Source: Oscillospiraceae bacterium (GTDB lineage: Bacteria > Bacillota > Clostridia > Oscillospirales > Oscillospiraceae). From it: a DNA stretch of 33,069 nt. The notes beneath the pieces are model-generated. The model ran no database searches, was not told the DNA's origin, and worked only from the letters and a program-made list of their open reading frames with translations. Below, piece by piece: positions 19,458 to 29,493 of this stretch. The stretch covers positions 1-33,069 of the forward strand of contig SVME01000012.1 of assembly GCA_015067605.1 (NCBI GenBank). The letters are read 5' to 3'. Position 1 is the first letter of the stretch; every line of letters begins with the position of its first letter. A program made the position numbers and the translations under genes.

Positions 19458-22400
19458 TCAATTCAGGGTCTTTTCTGCTTCTGATAGCGCGCAGATGCCG
19501 TTGCTGTCTACCGCAATGGTTCCGGTGGATTGGGCGTAGGCCAGTGCGTTTTCCAGCGCAACGGTCACGTTTCCACCCAGACGGGCGTAGCCCAGTAGCT
19601 TCACCGTCTGCCGCAGCAGATCTTCACGGGACATACTGAGCTGCTCGCTGAGTACATGCCGCAGACCATTGGCCAGCTCCTGCACAGCTACCTCACGAAT
19701 ATCCCGTTTCACATCGCCGTTGCAACGGAATCCGTCATATACCTCCGGTCCTTGGTCGGGCAGCCAGTAGAAGATGTGTTCTTCCTGCGTGGTTGTGGGT
19801 AACGCCATGGCGGATAGAATCGTTTCCATGTGGGTTTGGATTTTGCCTGTGGCACGGGAAATGCCAAAGCTCTGCACTACTGTTTTGATGAGTCGATCTT
19901 GGCGTACCGGTGCTTCTTGGAGCAGCACCTGATGGATGCGCCCACGAATCTGCAGACGGAAGGCACCGGACAAAAACTCTTCCGGTTCCAGTGCTACGGT
20001 CGCAAAGGATGTAGCAGTGTAGACCTCCGGCTCCTCCGGTTCCTCTGGCACTATTGTGGGCGTTGGTTCCGGAGTGGATGCTTCCGGCTCGGGGGAGGGG
20101 ACATCAGGGCCTTCTGCGCGCAGTCGCTCCAGCTCACGCAGAATGCGTCCCAACTCTTTTTCGGTGTTGTCCCACCAATCCATAGACCAAACCCGTATCA
20201 GGTTCCATCCCAGTCCGGTCAGAACACTCATCTGGGCAATCTCACGGTCACGGGTGGTTTTGGCGGTGCCGTAGCTGTCGCCATCCAGAAGAATGCCCAG
20301 TAGATAACGCTCCGGATCCTCCGGATCCACCACGCCGATATCGATGCGGTATTCCGAGCGTCCTACCCGTAAATCTGTTTGATAGCCCTCAGCTTGCAGT
20401 GCCCTGCAAATTCGCTGGGCAATACCGCTGGGCTGGAAGCTTCGACGGACAGTGCGCTCCGGTTCCGGCAACGGCTTGCCGCCGGCGTATTCTAGAAATC
20501 CCTTCAAAGCCGCCACGCCCTCCGCAGAGGTCTTGGACAAATTGATTTGATCCGGCTTCAGGGTGGCGTAAACCACCATTTCCTGCCTTGCACGGGAGAT
20601 GGCAACGTTCAGTCGCCGCCAGCCGCCGTCACGGTTCAGGGGCCCAAAATTCATGTACACCTTACCACTCTCATCCGGACCGTAGCCGATGGAGAATAGG
20701 ATCACATCCCGTTCATCACCCTGAACGTTTTCCAGATTCTTGATGAATACCGGTTCTGCGGATTCGTAAACCCATTTTTCCAGTGTTGGATCTGTGGCGC
20801 AGGCGGCGGTCAGCAGATCGTCGATAAGATGCTGCTGATTGACGTTGAAGGTCACCACACCCACACTCTGACCGGATAGCTCCGAATCATAACAACGACG
20901 CTTCAATTCTTCTACCACAGCCTCCGCTTCTGCCCGATTCTGGCGGCTCTTACCCCGGTCGAATACGCCATCTACGTTGACCAGCCGCACCTTGGATGCA
21001 CGGTCGTTGACGGAGGGGAAGGTGAATAGCTTGCTGTCGTAGAAACGGTTGTTGCTGTAAGCAATCAGACTTTCATGACGGCTGCGGTAGTGCCATAGCA
21101 GATGGGTCTGGGGCATATTCATAGCCAAACAATCATCCAGAATGCTCTCCAAATCCTCTGTATCCAGCGCCTCCTCGTCGGTGGAGTTGGTAGCGAAGAA
21201 GGCGGTGGGGGGCATCTGCTTGGGATCGCCTACAATTACGGCTTCCTGTCCCCGAGCCAGCGCACCCACTGCCTTGCAGGTAGGCATCTGGGAAGCCTCG
21301 TCGAATACCACCAGATGAAACGGTTCTCGCTTGGGATCCAGATATTGAGCAGCGGAAATGGGGCTCATCAGCATACAGGGGCACAAACGAGGCAGCAGCT
21401 CCGGTATCTGCTCGAAGAGCTTGCGAATGCTCTGTCCACGACCGCCGCTGCGAATGGCACGTTGAAGAATGCCCACCTCCGAGCTGTGAGCTGCTTCCTT
21501 GGTAAAGTTTGGAATCCGGCTGGCCAGCCGGCAGTAGATTTCCTGACGGGTCAGTGCTGTCAGTTCTTTGTCCAGACGCTTAAATTGTTCTATTTTTTCG
21601 TTAAACTGAGCGCCGGAGAAGGTGTTCAGCACCGGTGCGGCCTCAATTGCCAGCATGGCCAGCGACTGATAGCAGGCCTTCTCGTAGGCGGGCAGAATCT
21701 GTTCATGACCCATGCCGTTCATATAGGCATCTACAATCGAACCCAAATCCAGCGCCCGTGCTTCGTCAGCCAATGCGCTCCAGAGAATCCATTCTTTCAG
21801 TTGGTCAGCGTGGGCTGTAATCTCATCCAGCAACGCCAACTGGTCGTCCAGTCGCTCTGGATTTGCTGCCGACGGGGAGATTTGCAAAGCCGTCAGGAAG
21901 GCGGCTCTGGCTTGCTCCGCCCCTGCCCATGCCTGATTCATGGCCTGGATCTGAGGTTGGAGGGACTGCACACCGGCGCAGCGTAGACGAATGCTGTCTG
22001 CCCGATATTCTTCGATTAGCCGCTTGGCGCTCTTGATGGCTCGCTGTACCCATTCTACGATGGCCTGCCAGTCAATCTGGCCATTCTGCGCCAAAATCTC
22101 CAGCCCCACGCCGTATTGCGCCAACAGGCTTTGGGCAGCGGCACTCTCACGCTGATACAAAGACAGTCTGTCCAGATGCCGGAACAAATCCTCCTTGGGC
22201 ACAGATTCCTTTGCCCATGCCTGAAGCCGTTTGGAGAAGCTGTTCTTGCCCAGTGCCTTGGGAAGGAACCATTTTTCAGAGATGTTCTTGTATTCCTCCG
22301 CCAGTGCGGCACCGTTTTGGGAAAGGAAATCTTCCTTCCAGCATTGTGTCAGCCAATCCCGATGGGCTTGCGCCATAAGATGATGCTGCGCCAGCTCCAG

Positions 22401-25187
22401 TACACCTTTGAGGTGCTTGCCAAGTTCCGCACATTCAGCCCATTCTCTGGGCAGCTTTAGCCACAGCTCCAGCTCCTGCCCGATGGCACTGAGTCGTTCA
22501 ATGCCGGTTTTTGTGGATGATGATTCTTCGCCGATGGCGGCAGCGAATTCCTCCACCACAGTACCAAGCCGCTCCAGCGACTGCCGGTACGCCGCTACGG
22601 ATTCTCGTAGGGCATTGCGCAGAGTCTGAGAGTATTGCTTGCAGCCAATCACCGCAAGGGGATGGTGCGCGGGATGCCCCACAGCCTTAGCCGCCCCAAT
22701 CAGCCGTTCTACCATGGTGTGCTGTTTTTCCAGACGATTTTTGTCGATGGCTTGGGCTTGTTGACGGGTAAATAGCCGGATATCATCGGCGGAGCGTACC
22801 AGCTCATAGCTGTCGATTAGTTGAAAAAGGCTTTTTCCACAGGGCTGCGCCTGATGCAGCGCCTGGGCATAGCCATCCAGATCCTTGCGGTTGACGCTGA
22901 TTTGCTCCGCCTTGGCGGCGAAGGCTTCGGGGGACATTTGCTTTGTGACCTCGGTGGCGCGGCGAAGCTGCTCCAGAACGTTCTTTTTCTTGGATTTGTT
23001 GGAGTGAAGCTCCAGACAGAAGGAGCCCAACCCCATATTTTCCAGACGCTTTTGCACAACCTCCAGCGCGGCCATCTTTTCGGCCACAAACAGCACGGTT
23101 TTCTCCTGTGCCAGCGCATTTGCAATCAGACCGGTGATGGTCTGGGACTTGCCGGTGCCAGGAGGGCCGTGGAGTACAAAGCTTTCTCCGTTGCAGGCAG
23201 CCTGAATGGCAAAAAGCTGTGAAGCATCTGCCGCCATGGGTAGCAACACATCACTCTCAGGGACAGTGGAGCCGATTTTCATATCCGTAGCGTCCCACGC
23301 CAGTTTACCATCAATGAGGCTCCGGACAATTTTGCTGCGCTGCAGATCCTCACACCGGTTACGGATATCATTCCACATTACGAATTGTGAGAAGGAGAAT
23401 ATACCAAGGTAGGCTGATTCCAGTGTGTCCCAACGCTTCTGAGACATCACCGCTTTGCGTAGAATGGTCAGCACACGGCGCACATCGATGCCGTGTTCGT
23501 CCTGAGGCAGAGGGTCCAGCCCTTCCACAGTGATGCCGGAGTCCTGCTTCAGCTTTTCCAGCATGGTGATGTTCATCTGGGGTTCTTCGTCACGAAGACG
23601 AATCACATACCCCTGTGCGGCAGATTTGCGAAGAATATCCACCGGTACCAGCATAATAGGTGCGTAGCGAGCCTTGGTGGAGCGGTCAGTTTCGTACCAC
23701 CGAAGCAAGCCCAGTGCTAGATATAGTGTGTTGGCACCGTTTTCCTCCAGAGCTGTCCGAGCATTGCGGTATAGATCTTTGATGGTTTTGCCCAGCTCTG
23801 CGTCGGTGTAAATGGTGCGTAGACGACGGTTTCCAAATTCCGACTGGATTACCGATGCGGCTGTGCCCAAATCGTGCATGGTGTCGAAGCAGGTTTCCTT
23901 CACCGGCCAGTCGCTGGGACGGGAGAGAATGGAAAAATCCTTTCCATCCGAAAGGGCATTCTCCAAATCATCCAGAGAGGTGGTCATGATGGGGAGGATG
24001 GTTTTGGTCAATCGCATGTTAATTAGTTGATTGCGAAGCCCCAAATCCAGTAGTTTCCGCTCCCATTGGGTCTGCCGAGTGGCAGGTGATGCGTTTGCGA
24101 TGCAGTCGATGTGAACCTTCTCTTCCAGTGGAGCAGGTGCATCGGAAATTTGCCTACGGGGCAGGGGAACGTTTTCAATACGCCAGCCGCTGTCTGTGGG
24201 GATTCGCAGAGGCAGCGGTGTAATACCACTGAGCCGAGAACGCCGCACATCTATGAAATACTCGATATCCGATAGCTCCTTTGCGGCACACTGCATAGCG
24301 CTATCGAAGTCAGCATCCTTTCCGTCGGTAAATAGGGTGCATTCTACCACGGCGATTTCGTTGACACCCTTGGCCAGCCGCTTGGTCAGCAAGGAGCTAT
24401 CGTCCTGAACCGCCTCGGGGAAGGTTTGATCTTCCAGCCACACACCGGCGAAGATGTGCCCCTCTTTCAGAATCAGCAACGGATGCAAGCCGGCAGCCTC
24501 AAGGCATCCGGCGTATAGCAGCGTCAAGTCCAAACAGGTGCCCAGCTTTTGCTGCATCACGCCGTCGCATAGCCGCACCCGCTGTCCCACAGCCTCAAAG
24601 CTGGCAGGCGGCATGGCGTAGCGAATCCGTTGCTCCTGCAAGGCGGCGTAAATAGCACCGGCCTGTGCCAGAGCCCGATTGCTGTCGCCGGTCTGATACC
24701 CGTCTATGGACGGGTCGGCGGTCCATTGTCCCAGATAGTCAGCGCTGCGGGCGATGATATTGATGATTTCCGGATGGTTGGGGGTGACGAATGCAGTGAG
24801 CAACTCTGGATAGTAGCCGCAGCCCTGCCACTCGTCAAAGGCCAGCGCCGTAACAGGGTAATCCTGTGCGTAAAGAATCTGCCCATCCCGTTCGATGGAG
24901 AAATGCAAATTTGCCTGAATCTTTTCGGTTAACTCCCCCAGAAAAGCTACATCCAGAACAGGATTGATATCGTCAAGCCTGCAAGCGGTGGCAGCGGGCA
25001 GAAGATCGATGTGCCGTTGATAGGGCAGACAGATAGCGGGACTGGCGGTGATTCTCAGTTCCAAGTCCTCCAGCACATCGCCGTCGTTGATCAGCGTGAT
25101 TTCCTGAATCATCTTCACACGGTTCTGCTGGAGCGCATAGTTCACCACCGGAGTCAAAGTGATATCAAAACGCAGTGTTCTCTCCAT
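19458..25187 (-). CDS. Large SF1 helicase with Vsr/MTES_1575-like nuclease region (DUF4011/DUF3320-type architecture)
   Basis: Walker A HGPPGTGKSQTITGLIANAL, Walker B VVFDEASQMP, GDPKQMPP, WHYRSRHESLIAYSN, NVQGDERDVILFSIGYGPD, LNVAISRARQEMVVYATL; then RIDIGVVDPEDPERYLLGILLDGDSY...RDREIAQMSVLTGLGWNLIRVWSMDWW nuclease-like segment and a C-terminal region resembling DUF3320. Confidence 0.85.
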   Translation of the reverse strand: MERTLRFDITLTPVVNYALQQNRVKMIQEITLINDGDVLEDLELRITASPAICLPYQRHIDLLPAATACRLDDINPVLDVAFLGELTEKIQANLHFSIERDGQILYAQDYPVTALAFDEWQGCGYYPELLTAFVTPNHPEIINIIARSADYLGQWTADPSIDGYQTGDSNRALAQAGAIYAALQEQRIRYAMPPASFEAVGQRVRLCDGVMQQKLGTCLDLTLLYAGCLEAAGLHPLLILKEGHIFAGVWLEDQTFPEAVQDDSSLLTKRLAKGVNEIAVVECTLFTDGKDADFDSAMQCAAKELSDIEYFIDVRRSRLSGITPLPLRIPTDSGWRIENVPLPRRQISDAPAPLEEKVHIDCIANASPATRQTQWERKLLDLGLRNQLINMRLTKTILPIMTTSLDDLENALSDGKDFSILSRPSDWPVKETCFDTMHDLGTAASVIQSEFGNRRLRTIYTDAELGKTIKDLYRNARTALEENGANTLYLALGLLRWYETDRSTKARYAPIMLVPVDILRKSAAQGYVIRLRDEEPQMNITMLEKLKQDSGITVEGLDPLPQDEHGIDVRRVLTILRKAVMSQKRWDTLESAYLGIFSFSQFVMWNDIRNRCEDLQRSKIVRSLIDGKLAWDATDMKIGSTVPESDVLLPMAADASQLFAIQAACNGESFVLHGPPGTGKSQTITGLIANALAQEKTVLFVAEKMAALEVVQKRLENMGLGSFCLELHSNKSKKKNVLEQLRRATEVTKQMSPEAFAAKAEQISVNRKDLDGYAQALHQAQPCGKSLFQLIDSYELVRSADDIRLFTRQQAQAIDKNRLEKQHTMVERLIGAAKAVGHPAHHPLAVIGCKQYSQTLRNALRESVAAYRQSLERLGTVVEEFAAAIGEESSSTKTGIERLSAIGQELELWLKLPREWAECAELGKHLKGVLELAQHHLMAQAHRDWLTQCWKEDFLSQNGAALAEEYKNISEKWFLPKALGKNSFSKRLQAWAKESVPKEDLFRHLDRLSLYQRESAAAQSLLAQYGVGLEILAQNGQIDWQAIVEWVQRAIKSAKRLIEEYRADSIRLRCAGVQSLQPQIQAMNQAWAGAEQARAAFLTALQISPSAANPERLDDQLALLDEITAHADQLKEWILWSALADEARALDLGSIVDAYMNGMGHEQILPAYEKACYQSLAMLAIEAAPVLNTFSGAQFNEKIEQFKRLDKELTALTRQEIYCRLASRIPNFTKEAAHSSEVGILQRAIRSGGRGQSIRKLFEQIPELLPRLCPCMLMSPISAAQYLDPKREPFHLVVFDEASQMPTCKAVGALARGQEAVIVGDPKQMPPTAFFATNSTDEEALDTEDLESILDDCLAMNMPQTHLLWHYRSRHESLIAYSNNRFYDSKLFTFPSVNDRASKVRLVNVDGVFDRGKSRQNRAEAEAVVEELKRRCYDSELSGQSVGVVTFNVNQQHLIDDLLTAACATDPTLEKWVYESAEPVFIKNLENVQGDERDVILFSIGYGPDESGKVYMNFGPLNRDGGWRRLNVAISRARQEMVVYATLKPDQINLSKTSAEGVAALKGFLEYAGGKPLPEPERTVRRSFQPSGIAQRICRALQAEGYQTDLRVGRSEYRIDIGVVDPEDPERYLLGILLDGDSYGTAKTTRDREIAQMSVLTGLGWNLIRVWSMDWWDNTEKELGRILRELERLRAEGPDVPSPEPEASTPEPTPTIVPEEPEEPEVYTATSFATVALEPEEFLSGAFRLQIRGRIHQVLLQEAPVRQDRLIKTVVQSFGISRATGKIQTHMETILSAMALPTTTQEEHIFYWLPDQGPEVYDGFRCNGDVKRDIREVAVQELANGLRHVLSEQLSMSREDLLRQTVKLLGYARLGGNVTVALENALAYAQSTGTIAVDSNGICALSEAEKTLN

Positions 25188-25264
25188 GGGGAAAGCACCT
25201 CACTTTACGAATCATATGGATATATTTTACGATTAAACGGCTCAAAAGTCAAACAATTTGGATA

Positions 25265-25298
25265 AGAAAAAACGTGCGCCTGAGCGCACGCTTGAAAA
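25265..25298 (-). terminator. Intrinsic terminator of the ArsC/Spx-like gene
   Basis: Minus strand aagcgtgcgctcaggcgcacgttttttc. Confidence 0.85.
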
Positions 25299-25652
25299 TC
25301 ACAGAAGCCGTTCCCATTCTGCCTCCTTGAAGCCGGTGGTGATACCCTTGTCGGTGATGAGGATAGGCCGCTTCACCAGCATCCCGTCGGTGGCCAGCAG
25401 ACGAAGCTGTTCTTCTTCGGACAGATCGGGAAGCCGCTCCTTGAGATTCATGGACTTGTAAACTAGACCGCTGGTGTTGAAGAAACGTTTCAGAGGCAGA
25501 CCGCTTTGCTGATGCCAGAGCTTCAGCTCTTCATAGGTAGGCGGATTCTCCTTGATGTGTCTGCTGACGTAAGAAACACCTTTGTCATCCAGCCACGCTT
25601 TTGCCTTCTTGCAGGTAGAGCAGGGGGGATATTCGATGAATAACATACACAT
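25299..25652 (-). CDS. ArsC/Spx family thioredoxin-fold protein
   Basis: MLFIEYPPCSTCKKAKAWLDDKGVSYVSRHIKENPPTYEELKLWHQQSGLPLKRFFNTSG...KRPILITDKGITTGFKEAEW. Confidence 0.9.
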   Translation of the reverse strand: MCMLFIEYPPCSTCKKAKAWLDDKGVSYVSRHIKENPPTYEELKLWHQQSGLPLKRFFNTSGLVYKSMNLKERLPDLSEEEQLRLLATDGMLVKRPILITDKGITTGFKEAEWERLL

Positions 25653-25810
25653 TCACTCGCTTTCGTTTTTGTTTATCATAGCATAGTATAAACTGTTTTT
25701 CAACAAAAAAGCCCTGCTTGGTGCAGATTACCGTAGCGAAAAATCATATAATTACGAGAATACCATTGTCCCGTTCAAAGAATAGTGGTATAATATTAGG
25801 GGTGATTAAA

Positions 25811-26323
25811 ATGAAAATAAGGAAAACGGTCTGTTTAGCATACTTGATGATCATCTGTTGCTTGCTGTGCGCCTGCGATCCTGGATCTTACTCGATTGAC
25901 CGAGCGGCGTTGGATAACGTCGTTAGCGTTGAACTGATTGAATATAAAAACCCAGACCAAAAACATTTTGCCACTTGGGTATCGAATCAGTTTGATAAGC
26001 TAGCCCCGTTTGATTCGGCCAATGCTACGGTTCTTGAAACATTGCCTGCGGAAAAAATGGATGACTTTTTGGATGCATTTTCAAAAACAGACATACTTGC
26101 GTCCTACTATGCGTACGACTCCCCAAAGGGCATTTGCCTGCGACTCAATTATGCAAACGATAATTTCCTGATTATTTGGGCGAACTACGCAGAGGATAAG
26201 CATTCCGGCTACATCGGGGAATATTCATCAGACGGAACCGTTTTGTCTTTCTGGGGTTCTTTCAGTGCTTTGAGAGATTATGAGGATTTGGTGAATCAAT
26301 ATTTTTCACATAGCTTGCCGTAA
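25811..26323 (+). CDS. Putative lipoprotein
   Basis: MKIRKTVCLAYLMIICCLLCACDPGSYS signal peptide with lipobox-like LCAC. Confidence 0.7.
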   Translation: MKIRKTVCLAYLMIICCLLCACDPGSYSIDRAALDNVVSVELIEYKNPDQKHFATWVSNQFDKLAPFDSANATVLETLPAEKMDDFLDAFSKTDILASYYAYDSPKGICLRLNYANDNFLIIWANYAEDKHSGYIGEYSSDGTVLSFWGSFSALRDYEDLVNQYFSHSLP

Positions 26324-26327
26324 GAAT

Positions 26328-26382
26328 AAGTACGCCCCTTCCAGCCTTCCTGCATGAGAGGAAGGCTGGAAGGGGCGTGCTT
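26328..26382. repeat. Long inverted repeat (~25-bp stem) downstream of the lipoprotein gene
   Basis: aagtacgccccttccagccttcct-gcatgag-aggaaggctggaaggggcgtgctt. Confidence 0.8.
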
Positions 26383-26462
26383 GCTTCAAGGGATACATTT
26401 TCCATAAAAAATTCTGTCCCCAAATAAATTAATGAGAAGTATCGGCTATCGACGATGTGAAG

Positions 26463-26720
26463 TTATGCCAATGGCATAGCGAAGTAGGGGTGGTTGAACC
26501 TTGCCGGACTTGTTTTGGGGATGTCAGCAAAGTATTCCAGAATCTCAATCTTCAGTACATCCACATCCAAAGTATTCTGCGATTGTGCAAGAAACTTGTC
26601 GATGTACTTTTTGTAGTCGCTCAGCGTTCTCTCACGGACTTTCTGAGCCTTTTTCAGGGCGAGAAATTCATTAGCAACCTCTCGCAGCGTGCGGTCATCG
26701 CAGACCATTTTCATTCGCAT
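26463..26720 (-). pseudogene. Truncated tyrosine recombinase/integrase (N-terminal core-binding domain only)
   Basis: CDDRTLREVANEFLALKKAQKVRERTLSDYKKYIDKFLAQSQNTLDVDVLKIEILEYFADIPKTSPARFNHPYF resembles a phage integrase SAM-like domain; no catalytic domain follows. Confidence 0.65.
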
Positions 26721-26810
26721 AATCTACACCTCACAATTTGTCAAAACCGTAGGCCTAGAAGATGTTTTTGGCTCTTCCGAAATCCGTATTTCTAACTTTT
26801 TGACAAACAA

Positions 26811-26845
26811 AAAAGGGAATTTACAAGTAAAACTTGTAAATTCCC
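26811..26845 (-). terminator. Intrinsic terminator next to a tRNA-like 3' end
   Basis: Minus strand gggaatttacaagt-ttt-acttgtaaattccctttttt. Confidence 0.8.
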
Positions 26846-26852
26846 AATCTTG

Positions 26853-26879
26853 GCAGGGGCACTAGGACTTGAATTCTCG
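26853..26879 (-). other. tRNA-Trp-like 3' end; possible att site remnant
   Basis: Minus strand GAATTCAAGTCCTAGTGCCCCTGCCA resembles T-arm plus acceptor 3' strand and CCA of a tRNA-Trp; no 5' half found nearby. Confidence 0.5.
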
Positions 26880-27195
26880 GTTGTTCAGCATTTAACTATC
26901 ATTTGTTGCTATCATTAACCAAAACTCGGCAATCTCGGAACATTTAGTTGCCATTACTAATCTCCCTTAACCCCCGTTTACCTTCCCCGCAAGGGAGAAA
27001 ATAAGGGAGAAAACCACCGCATCGTCGCATAGCAGGTATGCATTTACCCTTAGGCACAAACTTCCGTTTGTAGAAACAGCACCATTCTATTAAAAAAGCA
27101 ATTATTGTTTCTACTTCTCTTTAGCTAGGCAACATGCAGTACTCCAAATTTGAACCGATTCATTTACCAGTAATTATGAAGATGACCCAAACATT

Positions 27196-29493
27196 TCAAG
27201 ATTCTAGCTCAAGGTATCCAGCATTGAGTGAATGATCCAAGCAAGACGAAATACCATTCATATTTGAGCCCATAATGGTCACCATAAATCTGGCCCTTGA
27301 TATTGCTAAATAAAGCATATTATATGCTGAGTACATAATAAAATGCTTCGAAATGTCGCTCGTTCCAGATGTTTGAGGCACTCGTCCCTCATCTACGCCA
27401 ATCAGGATTACCCCTTGAAACTCAAGACCGTTAATCGAAAAAGGAGATGCAAGCGTCAATTTTGTACAATCGCGTTCGTCACCTTGATCCAATACATTAA
27501 ATTGTCTTCCGGTTTGCTTTTCAAGCATTGCTACCCCTTCTTGGGAAAGCCACTTTTCATCAAAGGAAATTATCGCAATATCGCTCAGGCGACACTGCAA
27601 GGTTTTTACAAACTTACCTACTACTTGGCCTAGGTTGCCTATCAATCTGTCATCATTATCGTACATGTGCAGCTTTGGACGCTCAGCTTTCTCTTCATCG
27701 CTGCTTGTAAAGCAATACTGGGGATTATTATAAGGATTAGAAAACGTAGTTCCAAACATTAGCGTTCCTGAAGCAGCTATGGATGCACACAGTTCAGCAA
27801 TTTGCGGACTGCTTCTGAATACAGTTTGGAGGTTCTTAGATTCTGGTGTTCCAAATGCTTTTTCGGAGATATAGTCTGCACTTACATCTCCCTGATCTCC
27901 GATAGCCTGTGCATAGTCCAACGCAAAGCAAATCGGAATCTCTTTTACAGTAGGATTCTTCGTCAGAAAGTGAAACACACTTTGTTCATTGATGTTAAAC
28001 AAATGCACTTCATCTGCGAAAATATAATCAAACCCTTCATTTACACGCTCTCTACGCCAAATGGGGGCATTTAATCTCGAAAGTGCTTCCATTGTAACAT
28101 CATCAACATCAAACGTACCATAATCTTGCAAGCCTTTTTGATAATCCAAGAAAATCGAGAATACGAATTCCTTGTCTGCTTTTGTTACACAAGGAATACC
28201 ATTCTCAATAGATTTAATGTCATAATAGCTTTCTATAGTACAATCTGTCCGCCCTTTAATTTGAACGCTAAACTCATGCTGAAGCATATTATACAAAACT
28301 TGTTTATGCGTTTTTTCCTCACAAAACAAATCCTGCACCCCTTGGCTAATAATCGGGAAGTATGTTTTCAGTCTCTTGCTAGAAATCGCTTTCTGAACCG
28401 ACTCGTGAATCAACATCAGCTGATAATTCTTTGATTCAAGTGCATCCGCTTCCAGGAGCATACTATCTGCAATCCTTGCAAAACGACTACAAAAAGACAT
28501 TAGTGTTTCGAAGCGAATTGACTGTGCAGAATTAGGATCCAAGAAACGTGCATAATCATCATAATAAGAGAACAGTTCCTTGTTACGGACCGATGTTGAT
28601 TCACTATGAGCAAAAAAGGCTATTTTAAATGGCTTCCCTTCGCACTCTTTTTGTTTCAACAGTTTGTATGCACGCATTATCATCGAAATAGTTTTGCCGG
28701 TACCCGCAGCCCCTTCAATGCGAAGTGGCGTATCGAGCGAAGCATAGTCAACAATAGCACGTTGCGAATCTGTCAGCATCTGGTACTGCCTGTCAATCCC
28801 CCAATAAATAAAATCACTTCTTTCCTCGAGAGATGTTGATTCTACCAGTTCAAGAGCCTGCGTGCGTGCTGTATTATCTTGTGTCTGAATGCCTATATGT
28901 TTACTAATCAGCAGACGATACGTAGATGCATACACTTCCCCAGCTTCTCTCAAAATAGAAGTATCAACGACATCTTTCACTTGAGAGGGTTCCTCTGCAT
29001 TATATTTATATGCTAATAAGGGGTGATCTATTCCTCTGTTTGTTAATCTAAGGACTGTATTTGATCTTTCAATGACAATCCGAGAGTGATCCGGTTGGGG
29101 GAATGGGAACAAAATGGATTTTGTCTCATAGTATCTCTCCGACAGCGAAAACGGGTGTCGATCCCATATTTTCAATGCCAAACGTAAGGTTTTTTGAATC
29201 AGGGTTAATAGTCTGGCAGGATTCTCTCTTTCAATCATTATGTTGCATTGCTCTAGATCAATGCAAAAAATGCGGGCACCCTTTTGTGAGTTATCTTGTT
29301 CTTTTTTTAGTCCAACAAACTGTATGCCACTAGAACAATAATCCACTACTGTATTATGGAATTGCTCACTCTGGAGTTCGCCGCATATATGTTGAACAAA
29401 CCTTCTACCTTCACCATATTCCACACTTTGCAATTGTGTATCTGCTATATATGTAGAAATAGCACTTTGATCAAAAAGCAAATACTTAATCAT
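27196..29493 (-). CDS. UvrD-like SF1 helicase with unassigned N-terminal region
   Basis: Walker A RIEGAAGTGKTISMIMRAY, Walker B FDYIFADEVHLFN, CFALDYAQAIGD, TVFRSSPQIAELC, SINGLEFQGVILIGVDEGRVPQ, YNMLYLAISRARFMVTIMGS. Start taken at MIKYLLFDQ (29493), forming ATGA with the upstream stop. Confidence 0.85.
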   Translation of the reverse strand: MIKYLLFDQSAISTYIADTQLQSVEYGEGRRFVQHICGELQSEQFHNTVVDYCSSGIQFVGLKKEQDNSQKGARIFCIDLEQCNIMIERENPARLLTLIQKTLRLALKIWDRHPFSLSERYYETKSILFPFPQPDHSRIVIERSNTVLRLTNRGIDHPLLAYKYNAEEPSQVKDVVDTSILREAGEVYASTYRLLISKHIGIQTQDNTARTQALELVESTSLEERSDFIYWGIDRQYQMLTDSQRAIVDYASLDTPLRIEGAAGTGKTISMIMRAYKLLKQKECEGKPFKIAFFAHSESTSVRNKELFSYYDDYARFLDPNSAQSIRFETLMSFCSRFARIADSMLLEADALESKNYQLMLIHESVQKAISSKRLKTYFPIISQGVQDLFCEEKTHKQVLYNMLQHEFSVQIKGRTDCTIESYYDIKSIENGIPCVTKADKEFVFSIFLDYQKGLQDYGTFDVDDVTMEALSRLNAPIWRRERVNEGFDYIFADEVHLFNINEQSVFHFLTKNPTVKEIPICFALDYAQAIGDQGDVSADYISEKAFGTPESKNLQTVFRSSPQIAELCASIAASGTLMFGTTFSNPYNNPQYCFTSSDEEKAERPKLHMYDNDDRLIGNLGQVVGKFVKTLQCRLSDIAIISFDEKWLSQEGVAMLEKQTGRQFNVLDQGDERDCTKLTLASPFSINGLEFQGVILIGVDEGRVPQTSGTSDISKHFIMYSAYNMLYLAISRARFMVTIMGSNMNGISSCLDHSLNAGYLELES

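Noticed and set aside
21102-21986. Long plus-strand ORF opposite the large helicase gene
   Set aside because: Shadow ORF antisense to well-supported helicase motifs; no recognisable domain.
26457-26795. 112-aa plus-strand ORF
   Set aside because: Antisense to the integrase fragment, which has the better domain resemblance.
26853-26930. Complete tRNA on the minus strand
   Set aside because: Only a T-arm/acceptor 3' half is visible; no matching AGGGGCA 5' strand or anticodon arm at the expected distance.
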